Assembly (NCBI GenBank): GCA_046331465.1
Contig: JAXLQV010000001.1
Span: forward strand, 682,001-746,000
DNA length: 64,000 nt
Reading direction: 5' to 3'
Source: UBA5066 sp046331465
Lineage (GTDB): Bacteria > Acidobacteriota > Thermoanaerobaculia > UBA5066
Position 1 is the first letter of the stretch. Every line of letters begins with the position of its first letter. Position numbers and translations under genes: made by a program. Shown piece after piece: positions 16,356-25,086 of this stretch. A model generated the notes under the pieces. That model had not been told where the DNA came from, did no database searches, and worked only from the letters and a program-made list of their open reading frames with translations.

Positions 16356-17270
16356 GTGCCCGAGCTCCCCGACGTCGCGCTCTACGTCGAGCACCTGACG
16401 CGTCGCCTCGCGGGCAGGCCGCTCGAGCGGGTCCGCGTCGCCTCGCCCTTCCTCGTCCGCACCGTCGCGCCGCCGCTCTCGTCGGCCGAGGGGAAGACCG
16501 TCCGCGGCGTGCGGAGGCTCGGCAAGCGGGTCGTCTTCGAGCTCGAGGGCGGGCCGTTCCTCGCCGTCCACCTGATGATCGCGGGACGCTTCCACTGGAA
16601 GGACGCGCCCCGGGCACCGGTGCCGAAGAAAGTCGGGCTCGCAGCCTTCGACCTGCCGGGGGCGACGCTCCTCCTGACGGAGGCGAGCCCGAAGAAGCGC
16701 GCCGCGCTCCACGTCGTGGCGACGGAGGAGGAGCTCGCGGCCCTCTCGCGTGGCGGGATCGAGCCGCTCGAGGCGGACCTCGCCTCGTTCGCGGCGGCGC
16801 TCCGCTCCGAGAGCCACACGATCAAGCGCGCCCTGACCGACCCGCGCCTCTTCGCCGGGATCGGGAACGCCTACTCCGACGAGATCCTCCACGCGGCGGG
16901 CATGTCCCCCTTCGCCCTGACCCGGAAGCTCGACGACGCGGAGGTCACGAGGCTCTTCGAGGCGACGCGCTCGACGCTCTCGTCCTGGCTCGAGCGGCTC
17001 CGCGCCGAGGCGGGCGACCGCTTCCCCGAGAAGGTGACCGCGTTCCGCCCCGACTTCGCCGTCCACGGCCGCTACGGGAGGCCCTGCCCGGCCTGCGGCG
17101 ACCCGGTCCAGCGGCTCGTCTACGCCGACAACGAGGCGAACTACTGCGCGACCTGCCAGACGGGCGGGAAGCTCCTCGCGGACCGCGCCCTCTCGCGCCT
17201 CCTGAAGGACGACTGGCCGAGGACGCTCGAGGAGCTCGAGGAGACGAAGGCGGCGCGGCGGGAGCCGTGA
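16356..17270 (+). CDS. mutM: Fpg/Nei-family DNA glycosylase
   Basis: 304 residues from a GTG one base after the preceding stop. The mature N-terminus PELPDVALYVEHL carries the catalytic Pro2 and Glu3. RRLGKRVVFEL holds the conserved Lys; FAGIGNAYSDEILHAAG is the helix-two-turn-helix region; the C-terminus has a zinc finger, CPACG then 16 residues then CATC, with the expected basic residues absent at the very end. The enzyme removes oxidised bases such as 8-oxoguanine and nicks the abasic strand. The chain is a little longer than E. coli Fpg (269), and it may be closer to Nei2-type members. The symbol is given for the family. Confidence 0.85.
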   Translation: MPELPDVALYVEHLTRRLAGRPLERVRVASPFLVRTVAPPLSSAEGKTVRGVRRLGKRVVFELEGGPFLAVHLMIAGRFHWKDAPRAPVPKKVGLAAFDLPGATLLLTEASPKKRAALHVVATEEELAALSRGGIEPLEADLASFAAALRSESHTIKRALTDPRLFAGIGNAYSDEILHAAGMSPFALTRKLDDAEVTRLFEATRSTLSSWLERLRAEAGDRFPEKVTAFRPDFAVHGRYGRPCPACGDPVQRLVYADNEANYCATCQTGGKLLADRALSRLLKDDWPRTLEELEETKAARREP

Positions 17271-17288
17271 CGGGCCGGCCGCCGCCCC

Positions 17289-19715
17289 TCAGGCGACGGC
17301 TTCCGCCGCGGACGCATGGCCGTTGACCGAGAGGACGACGAGCGTCTGGTCGTCCTCCGGCGGGCGGTTCCGGGTGAAGCGCTTCACGGCGGAGAGGAGC
17401 GCCTGCCGGATCTCGCCCGCCCCGTCGCGCGCGGCGTCGCGGAGGACGTCCTCGAAGCGGGAGAAGCCGAACGGCTCGCCGTCGTCGTCGAGCGCCTCGA
17501 TGAGCCCGTCGCTGTAGAGGACGAGCCGGTCGCCGGGGCGGAGCTGCGCGACGTGCTCGACGAACGGCTCGCGCCGCTTCACGCCGAGCGGGAAGCCCCA
17601 GGCCGAGAGCGGCTCGACCGAGCCTCCGTGCCCGACGACGTACGGGTCGAGGTGCCCGGCCGAGCAGTAGCGGAGGCTCCCCGTCGCGGGGTCGAGGACG
17701 CCGAAGAAGAACGTCATGAGCATCCGCTTCGGGGCCGTCTTCCTCACCGTCTCGTTCAGGACCTCCATGACGCGGACGGGCGAGGGGTCGTGGCCGGTCT
17801 GCACGAGGAGCGCCGACTTCGCCATCGCCATCACGATGCCGCTCGTCAGGCCGTGCCCGGCGACGTCGCCGAACGCGAGGCCGAGCCGTCCGCCGGAGAG
17901 CGGGAGGAAGTCGAAGTAGTCGCCGCCGATCTCCGTCGCGGCGCGGTAGTGCGAGGCGACGACGACGCCCGGCAGCTTCGGGTCGCTCGGCGGGAGGAGC
18001 GCCGCCTGGATCCGGTTCGCGGCGTCGATCTCGGCCTTCACCCGCTCGCGCTCGACGATCCGCTTCACGTGCGGGGCGAGGTCCTCGTAGCGGTACTCGA
18101 CCGTGCGGCGGGTCGCGAGGCCCGCGAGGGAGAGGGCGAGAAGGAGGAGGAGCGGGACGAGGAGGGCCGCGGCCGTGCCGTGGAGCGCCGGGCCCTCGAA
18201 GGAGCGGAGGAGGGGGAGGAGCGCGAGGAGGAGCGTGGAGCCGAACAGCGCCACGGCGGACGCGAGAAGGTCGCTCGCGAGGAAGACGCCCGCGGCCGCG
18301 AGCGGCGCGCCGAAGCCGAGGAGGAACCGGATCGTCGAGGGGCCCACCGGCGCGAGGCCGAGGGCGAGGATGGAGCCGATCGCCGCCGAAGCGAGGAGGC
18401 CGACCCAGAGGAGCCGACGGCGATGGAACGCCGACAGCGTGAAGAGAAGCGCGACGACCGCGATCGGGATCGCCATCGTGAGCGCCACGAGTACGGAGGT
18501 GGCGGGGCCCGCCTCGGAGGAGAGGACGATCTCGGCGAGGTCGCCGAGGACGGGCCGGGCCGTTCCGAGGGCGAGCGCGGGCGCGTAGGGGAGGAGCGCG
18601 GCCGCCGCGACGGCGGGGGAAAGGACGAGGCCGGTGAGGAGCGAGCCGCCGACCGTGGCGTTCCGGGCGTCGCGGCGCAGGAGGGCGTCGAACGAGGCGA
18701 GCTTCTCGCCCCAGCGCTCGCGGGCGTAGCTTTCCCCGACCGACCAGGAGAGGAAGACGAGCGCCGCGAGCGGGACGTCGAAGAAGAGGAAGCGGAAGGC
18801 GGCCTGCGCGAGGGTCGTCTGGAAGGCGTCGACGCCGCCGAGGCCGAGGTTGTAGCCCTGGGCCCGCGCGACGAGGACGTCGAACGCGAGGAAGAGGACG
18901 AGCTGCGCGCCGAAGAGCCAGGCGCCGGTGCCGACGCCGACCTCGCCGGCGTGGTACTTCTTCAGGAAGATCCCGAGGAGGACGAAGAGGAGGCCGAAGA
19001 CGACGGCGAAGCTGGCGAGCGTCGTCGCGACGCTGCCGCCGAAGGCGTACCGGAACGCCCGGCCGTCGCGGTACTCCTCGTGCAGCTCCCAGCCCGCGAG
19101 GCGGTCGCCGACGAAGTAGACGTTCAGGAAGAACGAGATCGAGGCCGGCTCCCCGTCGTGCGCGACACGGTAGCGGAGCGTGTGGTCGACGCGGTCCTTC
19201 AGGACGTTCGGCCGGGCACCGTCGTACTCCGGCCGCGGCGCGCCCGCGAACGAGCGCGAGGAGACGAAGCGGTCGGCGATCGCGCGAACGTCGGCTTCCG
19301 AAGGCCGCGCTCCCTTCTCCTCCGCTCGCGCCCGGACCCTCGCCCCGAGCACCGCTCCGTCCTTCCCCACGAGGACGTAGCCGAACTCGGGGTTCTTCTC
19401 GAGCCCCTCCCGGAAGTAGGTGACCCGGAAGGCCCCGAGACGCGGTCCGACGACCGGGTCGCCGTCGAGCGCTCGCCGCATCCGGGAGTCGCCCGCGGTC
19501 TCCTGCTCGACGAGGAGGTTCTCCTCCCACGTCTCCACGCGGAACGCGCGCTCCAGTGGGATTCCGAGGCCACGGGCTTCCGCGTCGGCGATCGCGACGG
19601 CCTGCGGTCGCGTGATCGAGAGACCGCGCGGCTGGGCCGCGTCGAAGCGCGGAAGCAGGGCCGCGAGCGCCGCCGCTCCCAGCAAGCCGAGGGCCAGGGC
19701 GTACTTCGCCTTCAT
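17289..19715 (-). CDS. Membrane PP2C-type (SpoIIE-like) serine phosphatase
   Basis: 808 residues. An N-terminal anchor (KYALALGLLGAAALAALLP) is followed by an extracytoplasmic region to about residue 240, then about ten hydrophobic helices to about residue 525. A cytoplasmic helix (VERERVKAEIDAANRIQAAL) leads into the phosphatase: GGDYFDFLPLSGGRLGLAFG and DVAGHGLTSGIVMAMAKSAL carry the metal-binding Asp residues, and LRPGDRLVLYSDGLIEALDD is the later motif. Such enzymes dephosphorylate STAS antagonists and so activate a sigma factor by partner switching. The STAS protein at 1688-2026 is a possible but distant partner. It is divergent from the dehydrogenase gene at 19797. Confidence 0.88.
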   Translation of the reverse strand: MKAKYALALGLLGAAALAALLPRFDAAQPRGLSITRPQAVAIADAEARGLGIPLERAFRVETWEENLLVEQETAGDSRMRRALDGDPVVGPRLGAFRVTYFREGLEKNPEFGYVLVGKDGAVLGARVRARAEEKGARPSEADVRAIADRFVSSRSFAGAPRPEYDGARPNVLKDRVDHTLRYRVAHDGEPASISFFLNVYFVGDRLAGWELHEEYRDGRAFRYAFGGSVATTLASFAVVFGLLFVLLGIFLKKYHAGEVGVGTGAWLFGAQLVLFLAFDVLVARAQGYNLGLGGVDAFQTTLAQAAFRFLFFDVPLAALVFLSWSVGESYARERWGEKLASFDALLRRDARNATVGGSLLTGLVLSPAVAAAALLPYAPALALGTARPVLGDLAEIVLSSEAGPATSVLVALTMAIPIAVVALLFTLSAFHRRRLLWVGLLASAAIGSILALGLAPVGPSTIRFLLGFGAPLAAAGVFLASDLLASAVALFGSTLLLALLPLLRSFEGPALHGTAAALLVPLLLLLALSLAGLATRRTVEYRYEDLAPHVKRIVERERVKAEIDAANRIQAALLPPSDPKLPGVVVASHYRAATEIGGDYFDFLPLSGGRLGLAFGDVAGHGLTSGIVMAMAKSALLVQTGHDPSPVRVMEVLNETVRKTAPKRMLMTFFFGVLDPATGSLRYCSAGHLDPYVVGHGGSVEPLSAWGFPLGVKRREPFVEHVAQLRPGDRLVLYSDGLIEALDDDGEPFGFSRFEDVLRDAARDGAGEIRQALLSAVKRFTRNRPPEDDQTLVVLSVNGHASAAEAVA

Positions 19716-19722
19716 GCCCCGG

Positions 19723-19728
19723 ATACTA
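19723..19728 (-). promoter_or_regulatory. Candidate -10 box TAGTAT, leaderless start
   Basis: On the minus strand TAGTAT (19728-19723) ends seven bases before the ATG at 19715, with only GC-rich spacer and no ribosome binding site. Confidence 0.5.
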
Positions 19729-19784
19729 CGGACCGGCGCGCCCGAAAGTTCCGCAACGCCGTGCCTCCGCTCCCTCGCCTCGGG

Positions 19785-19790
19785 TACGCT
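19785..19790 (+). promoter_or_regulatory. Candidate -10 box TACGCT, leaderless start
   Basis: TACGCT ends six bases before the GTG at 19797, placing the predicted transcription start on the start codon itself. Confidence 0.5.
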
Positions 19791-19796
19791 CGGAGC

Positions 19797-20711
19797 GTGA
19801 AAGTGCTCGTGTCGCAGCCTTTACCCGAGCCGTCGACGACGGAGCTCCTCGCGGGGTTCGAGGTCGTCGTCGGCCTCCCCGGGGCGTGGGAGGAGGCGGC
19901 GCGCCTCGATCTCCCCGAGGCGGATGCCCTCGTCCCGACCCCGCGGGAGAGGGTCACCGACGCCCTCCTCGCCCTCGCGCCGCGCCTGAAGGTCGTCGCG
20001 AACTGCGCCGTCGGGACGGACAACGTCGACCTCGAGGCGTGCCGGAAGCGCGGCGTCGTCGTGACGAACACGCCCGGCGTCCTGACGGAGGCGACGGCCG
20101 ACCTCGCGTGGCTCCTCCTCCTCGCCGTGACGCGGCGGCTCCGGGAGGGGGAGGCGCTCCTCCGGTCGGGGAGCTGGAGCGGCTGGAAGCCGCTCGAGCT
20201 CCTCGGCACCGGGCTCGCCGGCAGGACGCTCGGCGTCTACGGGATGGGGAGGATCGGGTCCGCCGTGGCGCGGCGCGCGGAGGCCTTCGGCATGCGCGTC
20301 CTCGGCGTCGTGGAAGGGGACCCCCCGGAGGCGTTCGAGAGGCTCCTCGCCGAGTCGGACGTCGTCTCGATCCACGTCCCGCTCACGCCCGCGACGCGCG
20401 GCCGGTTCGGCGCCGCCGAGCTCGCGCGGATGAGGCCCGGCGCGATCCTGATCAACACCGCGCGCGGGCCGGTCGTCGACGAGGCGGCGCTCGCGGAGGC
20501 CCTCGTGTCCGGCCACCTCGGCGGTGCCGGCCTCGACGTCTTCGAGAAGGAGCCCGAGGTCCACCCGGCGCTGCTTCCGCTCCCGAACGTCGTCCTCCTC
20601 CCGCACCTCGGCTCGGCGACGCGCGAGACGCGGCTCGCGATGGCGAGGACGGCGTGCGAGGAGGCCGCGCGGGTGCTCCGGGGCGAAGAACCGAAGAACC
20701 GGGTCGCCTGA
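19797..20711 (+). CDS. D-isomer 2-hydroxyacid dehydrogenase
   Basis: 304 residues from a GTG. LKVVANCAVGTDNVDLEACR and RKRGVVVTNTPGVLTEATAD are the family's first signature. The Rossmann motif is LGVYGMGRIGSAVARRAEAF; the catalytic Arg, Glu and His are in LINTARGPVVDEAALAEAL, LDVFEKEPEVHPALL and VVLLPHLGSATRETR. These enzymes interconvert 2-oxo and D-2-hydroxy acids with NAD(P)H; glyoxylate/hydroxypyruvate reductase is the commonest assignment for this sequence type. The frame stays open far upstream, but homology starts at this GTG. Confidence 0.9.
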   Translation: MKVLVSQPLPEPSTTELLAGFEVVVGLPGAWEEAARLDLPEADALVPTPRERVTDALLALAPRLKVVANCAVGTDNVDLEACRKRGVVVTNTPGVLTEATADLAWLLLLAVTRRLREGEALLRSGSWSGWKPLELLGTGLAGRTLGVYGMGRIGSAVARRAEAFGMRVLGVVEGDPPEAFERLLAESDVVSIHVPLTPATRGRFGAAELARMRPGAILINTARGPVVDEAALAEALVSGHLGGAGLDVFEKEPEVHPALLPLPNVVLLPHLGSATRETRLAMARTACEEAARVLRGEEPKNRVA

Positions 20712-20730
20712 CCGTCCGCCCGCCGCGCGG

Positions 20731-22386
20731 TCAGCTCGCGGAGAGGTCCGCCCGCGGCAGGCGTCGGGCCGCCCCGAGCATCGCGCCCGCGGCGAGGCCG
20801 AGCGCGGCGGAGGCCCACGCCGCGAGGAGGAGAGTCGCGTCGAGCCGCGCTCCGAGGAGCGCCTCGAGGAGGCTCCTGAGCCCCTCGCTCACGAAAAGGA
20901 CGGGGACGGTCGCGAGGAGCGTCGAGAGCCCCATCGCGAGGAGGCCGCCCGGGCCGAGGGCGACGGAGACCGGGTTCGGGGCGTCGTAGCGGGGGAAGAG
21001 GGCGCCGAGCCCCACGTGGAGCGCCGGGATCGCGAGCCCCCCGACGGTGGCCGCGGCGAGGGCGGCTCCGAGCGGGAAGCCGCGCGCGCCGAGGACGGCG
21101 GCCGAGGCGCCGGCGAGGAGGAGCGCCGCGAGGAGCGCCGGAAGGGCCCGCACCACCCAGCGGAGGACGAGGTGGCGCGCGGGGGAGAGCGGGAGCGACC
21201 GGAGGACGAGGGCCGCGCGACCGTCCGTCGAGACGGCGGGGTAGGCGAAGCGGAGGGCGAGCGCCGAGACGAGGAAGAGGCCGAGCCCGGCCTGCAGGCC
21301 GTGGACGACGTCGCGCGAGGCGGCGTCGCCCGCGGGGAGGAGCCTCAGGTTCAGGAGGTCGAGGACGAAGACGGCGGTCAGCGTCCCGAGCTGCGCAGGC
21401 GTCGCCGCATCGCGCAGGAGCGTCCTCACCTCCGCCCGGAGGAGCTCGGCCGCGGCCGACGAGGCGGGCGGGACGGCACCGCGGCGCGACGGCGCCTCGG
21501 CCTGCTCGCGGCTCCGGCGGAGGAGTCGCAGGTGGAGGGGCGCGAGGGCCGTCGAGGCGAGCGCGAGGAGGGCGAGCGCACCTGCGAGCAGCGCGAGGGC
21601 CGTCGCGAGGCCGGACGCCTCTCCCGCGAGGCCCCGGGCTGCCGCGTTCGCGGCGAGCGCGAGCGGGTTCGCGCCGGGCCCTCCGGGCGGCGTCGTCCCG
21701 AGGCGGAGGAGGAGGTCGAGCGCGGCCTCAGGGTCGAGGAAGCGCTCCGGCCGCGCGCCCCGGAGGCCGACGACGGCGGCGCCGAGCCCGGAGGCCGAGA
21801 GGAACGCCGCGAGGAGGCGCGCGCGGCGCGGAGGGAAGAGCGCGACGACGCCGAGGGCGAGGACGTTCCCGGCGGTGCCCGAGAGGACGGTGACGGCGAG
21901 GAACGACGCGGCGAGCGTGGCGGACGCGACGAGAGGGGACGCGCACGTCCGCGCGGCCAGGACGAGGGCCGGGAGGACGAGGAGGAGGGCGGGTCCCGAG
22001 GCGAGCACGATCGTCGTCGCGGCCTGCCGGAAGAGGAGCCGCGCGTGCGGCACCGGGAGCGTCGCCCGGAAGAGGAGCTCCTCCGACAGGAAGAGCGTCG
22101 AGACGGCGGTCGTCAGCGCGCCGAGGAGGAGGAGCGCGGCCGTCCCGGCGAGGGCGGCGAGGAGGAGCCGCTCGAGGAGGAACGCCGGGACGAGCGAGGG
22201 GAGGAGCTCGACGCCGCGCCGGCCGAGGCCGACGAGGTAGGAGAGCCCCGCGTACTCCCCGGCGAGGAACGCGAGGGCGGAGGCGGCGACGGCGAGGGCT
22301 CCTCCCGCCTCCCACGTCGAGCGGAACGAGAGGCCGCGCCCGGCGGCCTTCAGGGCGTTTGCGAGCGCGACGCGGCCGCCGCTCAC
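20731..22386 (-). CDS. ABC-2 type exporter permease
   Basis: 551 residues from a GTG overlapping the ATPase stop (GTGA). About 12 hydrophobic helices are visible, in two groups separated by a loop near residues 285-320 (EQAEAPSRRGAVPPASSAAA). There is no ATP-binding motif. The direct coupling to the ATPase gene identifies it as the membrane half of the transporter. It is the last gene of a seven-gene packed run that starts at 27858, so export of a glycan, lipid or acylated product made by that run is possible, though the cargo is unknown. Confidence 0.82.
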   Translation of the reverse strand: MSGGRVALANALKAAGRGLSFRSTWEAGGALAVAASALAFLAGEYAGLSYLVGLGRRGVELLPSLVPAFLLERLLLAALAGTAALLLLGALTTAVSTLFLSEELLFRATLPVPHARLLFRQAATTIVLASGPALLLVLPALVLAARTCASPLVASATLAASFLAVTVLSGTAGNVLALGVVALFPPRRARLLAAFLSASGLGAAVVGLRGARPERFLDPEAALDLLLRLGTTPPGGPGANPLALAANAAARGLAGEASGLATALALLAGALALLALASTALAPLHLRLLRRSREQAEAPSRRGAVPPASSAAAELLRAEVRTLLRDAATPAQLGTLTAVFVLDLLNLRLLPAGDAASRDVVHGLQAGLGLFLVSALALRFAYPAVSTDGRAALVLRSLPLSPARHLVLRWVVRALPALLAALLLAGASAAVLGARGFPLGAALAAATVGGLAIPALHVGLGALFPRYDAPNPVSVALGPGGLLAMGLSTLLATVPVLFVSEGLRSLLEALLGARLDATLLLAAWASAALGLAAGAMLGAARRLPRADLSAS

Positions 22387-23126
22387 GGCCCTTCGTCCGA
22401 CGCGAGGTCGAAGAAGAGGTCGGAGAGCCGGCCCGTCCGGCCGCGTGCCGTGATCGCGAGCGGGGCGCCGCGGGCGGCGAGCCTCCCCTTCACGAGGACG
22501 CCCGCCTCGTCGGCGACCTCCTCGGCGAGGGAGAGGTGGTGCGTCGTCAGGAGGACGGACGCGCCGGCGCCGGTCCGCTCGCGGAGCCGATCGACGAGGA
22601 GCCTCTGCGCGAGCGGGTCGAGCCCGACCATCGGCTCGTCGAGGACGAAGAGGCGCGGGTCGTGGAGGAAGGCCTGGGCGAGCGCGACCTTCTGCCGCGT
22701 GCCGTGGGAGAGGGTCTCGTTCGTCCGGTCGGCCGCGCCGTCGAGGCCGAACGCGGAGAGCTCGCGCGAGATCCGCTCCTCGAGCGCCGGCCCGCGCGCG
22801 CCGAAGACCGTGCCGACGAAGCGGAGCGTCTCGCGCGGCGTCCAGCGCGGCCAGAGCCAGGGGCGATCGGGGACGAAGCCGAGGAGCCGCTTCGCCTCGA
22901 CGGGGCTCGTCGCGACGTCGACCCCGAAGACCGCGGCGGACCCGGCGGTCGGGGCGAGGAGGCCGGTGAGGAGACCGATCGCGGTCGTCTTTCCGGCCCC
23001 GTTCGGCCCGACGAGCGCGAAGACGACGCCCGGCGGCACCTCGAGCGTCAGCCCGGAGAGCGCGAGGAGGTCGCCGTAGCGCTTCGTGGCGCCGCGGAAC
23101 GCGAAGGCCGGGGAGGTCTCGGGCAT
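22383..23126 (-). CDS. ABC transporter ATP-binding protein
   Basis: 247 residues. Walker A is GPNGAGKTTAIGLLTGLLAP, the signature region is LSHGTRQKVALAQAFLHDPR (the C-loop reads LSHGTRQ, a common exporter variant of LSGGQ), Walker B is LFVLDEPMVGLDPLA and the H-loop is LTTHHLSLAEE. It energises the permease encoded next. I chose the ATG at 23126 because an upstream in-frame start would overlap the SGNH gene and add a Pro/Arg-rich tail unlike the family; a TACGAT box also lies six bases before this ATG. Confidence 0.9.
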   Translation of the reverse strand: MPETSPAFAFRGATKRYGDLLALSGLTLEVPPGVVFALVGPNGAGKTTAIGLLTGLLAPTAGSAAVFGVDVATSPVEAKRLLGFVPDRPWLWPRWTPRETLRFVGTVFGARGPALEERISRELSAFGLDGAADRTNETLSHGTRQKVALAQAFLHDPRLFVLDEPMVGLDPLAQRLLVDRLRERTGAGASVLLTTHHLSLAEEVADEAGVLVKGRLAARGAPLAITARGRTGRLSDLFFDLASDEGP

Positions 23127-23130
23127 CGCC

Positions 23131-25086
23131 TCATCGTACGGGAGCGGGCGGGGCGGCGTCGCCCGCCCGGGCGATCGACCGGGCGGGCGAGAGGTAGCCC
23201 GCACCCTCGAGGCGGCGGGCGAGGAGCCAGCCGAGCAGCGTGGTCCCCTCGACCGTGAAGTGGTCGTACCCGTCCAGCTCGGAGAGCGGCGAGAAGCTGA
23301 CGCCGAAGGCGTGCATCTCGGCGGAGAGGTCGAGGAGGGGGAGGGAATACCTCGCCGAGACGGCCCTCCAGACGTCGCGGGCCACGTCGTCGGGCTCCGG
23401 CACCGCCTTCGGGAGGTAGACGAGCGTCAGCTCGCGACGCCGGCCGCTGCCGTCGACGAGGCGGCGCGAGAGGGCCCCGAGCGGCTCCCCGAGGAGCTCG
23501 ACGATCTGGGGACGGAGGGCCGGGTCCGCGGCGAGGCGGGGAAGCTCCGCGAACTCGAGGGATTTCGGGAGGACCTTCACGAGCCCGCGTGCCTCGCAGT
23601 CACGGAAGAACTTCGACGGGCGGCCGGGCTGGACCCGCTCCCGGGGCGCCCTCAGCGTGAACTCGCCGTCGAGCGCGCGGGTGGGCAGCCCGTCCGGGCC
23701 GAGGGGGCGGTCGTACCACGCCGTGAACTGCAGCGCCGAGTCGGGCCCGACGAGGACGAGGACGCGGTCGACGTCGTAGGCGGTCGCGAGCGGCGGGACG
23801 TCGGTCGCGGGCCAGAGGAAGAGCGGCTCCCAGCTGACGCGGCCCACCGAGAGGACCTGGACGCTCTCCCGGCGCCCCGCGAGGGCGGCCTCGGCGTCGA
23901 GGAAGAGCTCCAGCCGCTTCGCCAGGACCTGCATCCGGTTGATCCGTCCCCCGCTCGCGACCTTCTCGCGCTCGGAGACGTAGAACGAGCGGGAATCCCC
24001 GGCGAGGAGGAGCCGGACCGTGGCCGGCGGCTTGCGTCTCGGGTAGGCGAAGTCGGTCAGGCCGTCCGGCTGCGGCTGCTCCGAGTTCACCGAGCCGGCG
24101 AAGTCGTAGTCGCGGACGCTCCCGACGACGTTCCGGAGGGGCGAGGCGACGAAGAGCCGCCTCTCCTCCCTCGGGTCGACGACGAGCCCGGCGGGATCGG
24201 CCGACCGCGCGGCGAAGACGGGCATCTGCTCGCCCTTCTCCTGCGACAGCACCGGGCCCCAGACCGAGCGCGGCGTGGCGTCGCCGCGCGGCGAGAGGAC
24301 GACGAGGGGCGTCTTCGGGTCGGCGCGCAGCGCCCAGAGCCGGTCCCCCTGGCACGCCAGGGCCCGGACCCCGGTGACGTTTCCGACGGTCTCCCGCCGT
24401 CCGTCGGAGCCGAGGAAGAAGACCCGCCCGCCCGCCGCGTCCGCGACCGCGAGCCGATCCCCCGCCGCCCCGCAGAGGCAGAGGCCGGTCGGCTTCACGG
24501 TCGACCCGGGGGGAAGGAGAGGCCGGGCCCGCGAGGTCGCGACGTCGACGCGGTAGACCTGCCTCTCTTCCGGGCTCGAGGCGTAGAGAGCGCCGGAGGG
24601 CGACGCGACGAGCGCGAAGACCCCGTGCACGACCCGTCCCGGGATCGCGATCTCGCGGACCGCGCCGGCCTTCAGGTCGACGAGGCGCAGCCGCTCCCCG
24701 GCCTCGACGACGACGAGCTTCTCCCCGGGGAGGAGGGCGACGAGGTAGGGGTGGTCGAGCGCGGCGGAGCGGAGGATGCCGTCGCGAAGACTCGCCTCGC
24801 CCGTCCCGGCGACCGTCTCGACGCGGTTCCCCTCGGCGAGGAGGACGACTCGGATCCGGTTGTTGTCCCGGTCGGCGACGTAGAGGCGGGTCCCGTCGGG
24901 CGAGACGGCGAGCCCGACCGGGGAGGAGAAGCGTGCCTCCGCGAACGGGCCGTCGCGGAAGCCCGGGGAGAACGAGCCGGCCACGAGGTCGTGGTAGTGC
25001 GAGACCGGGCGGATGGCCCCCGACGGCGAAGCGAGGAGGAGCGCGAGGACGGGGACGAGGCGGAGCGGACCCCCGCTCAGCGCCAC
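23131..25086 (-). CDS. Secreted NHL-propeller/SGNH fusion protein
   Basis: 651 residues from a GTG that overlaps the end of the upstream gene by ten bases. A signal peptide covers about residues 1-24 (GGPLRLVPVLALLLASPSGA). NHL-type repeats follow, for example FSSPVGLAVSPDGTRLYVAD then RDNNRIRVV, to about residue 340. The C-terminal 290 residues look like an SGNH hydrolase domain: VRLLLAGDSRSFYVSE has the GDS block and DGYDHFTVEGTTLLGWLLAR has the Asp-x-x-His-like end. SGNH proteins next to MBOAT proteins complete O-acetyl transfer to exported glycans. The propeller fusion is unusual and may bind the polymer. Confidence 0.78.
   Translation of the reverse strand: MALSGGPLRLVPVLALLLASPSGAIRPVSHYHDLVAGSFSPGFRDGPFAEARFSSPVGLAVSPDGTRLYVADRDNNRIRVVLLAEGNRVETVAGTGEASLRDGILRSAALDHPYLVALLPGEKLVVVEAGERLRLVDLKAGAVREIAIPGRVVHGVFALVASPSGALYASSPEERQVYRVDVATSRARPLLPPGSTVKPTGLCLCGAAGDRLAVADAAGGRVFFLGSDGRRETVGNVTGVRALACQGDRLWALRADPKTPLVVLSPRGDATPRSVWGPVLSQEKGEQMPVFAARSADPAGLVVDPREERRLFVASPLRNVVGSVRDYDFAGSVNSEQPQPDGLTDFAYPRRKPPATVRLLLAGDSRSFYVSEREKVASGGRINRMQVLAKRLELFLDAEAALAGRRESVQVLSVGRVSWEPLFLWPATDVPPLATAYDVDRVLVLVGPDSALQFTAWYDRPLGPDGLPTRALDGEFTLRAPRERVQPGRPSKFFRDCEARGLVKVLPKSLEFAELPRLAADPALRPQIVELLGEPLGALSRRLVDGSGRRRELTLVYLPKAVPEPDDVARDVWRAVSARYSLPLLDLSAEMHAFGVSFSPLSELDGYDHFTVEGTTLLGWLLARRLEGAGYLSPARSIARAGDAAPPAPVR
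23133..23138 (-). promoter_or_regulatory. Candidate internal -10 box TACGAT
   Basis: TACGAT (23138-23133, minus strand) overlaps the stop of the NHL-SGNH gene and ends six bases before the ATG of the ATPase gene. The same box and spacing precede the first gene of this run, at 27865-27870. Confidence 0.4.

Noticed and set aside
17289..19715. Sporulation role for the SpoIIE-type phosphatase
   Set aside because: This PP2C class is widespread in non-sporulating Gram-negative bacteria as part of partner switching, and no sporulation gene is nearby.
19715..19760. ECF-type promoter (GGAACTT and CGTA on the minus strand) before the phosphatase gene
   Set aside because: The two elements are present at roughly suitable spacing, but a single match in such GC-rich DNA is weak, and a TAGTAT box in the leaderless position explains the start equally well.
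17316..19796. Upstream extension of the 2-hydroxyacid dehydrogenase frame across the phosphatase gene
   Set aside because: The frame is open but antisense to a clear PP2C gene; homology begins only at the GTG at 19797.
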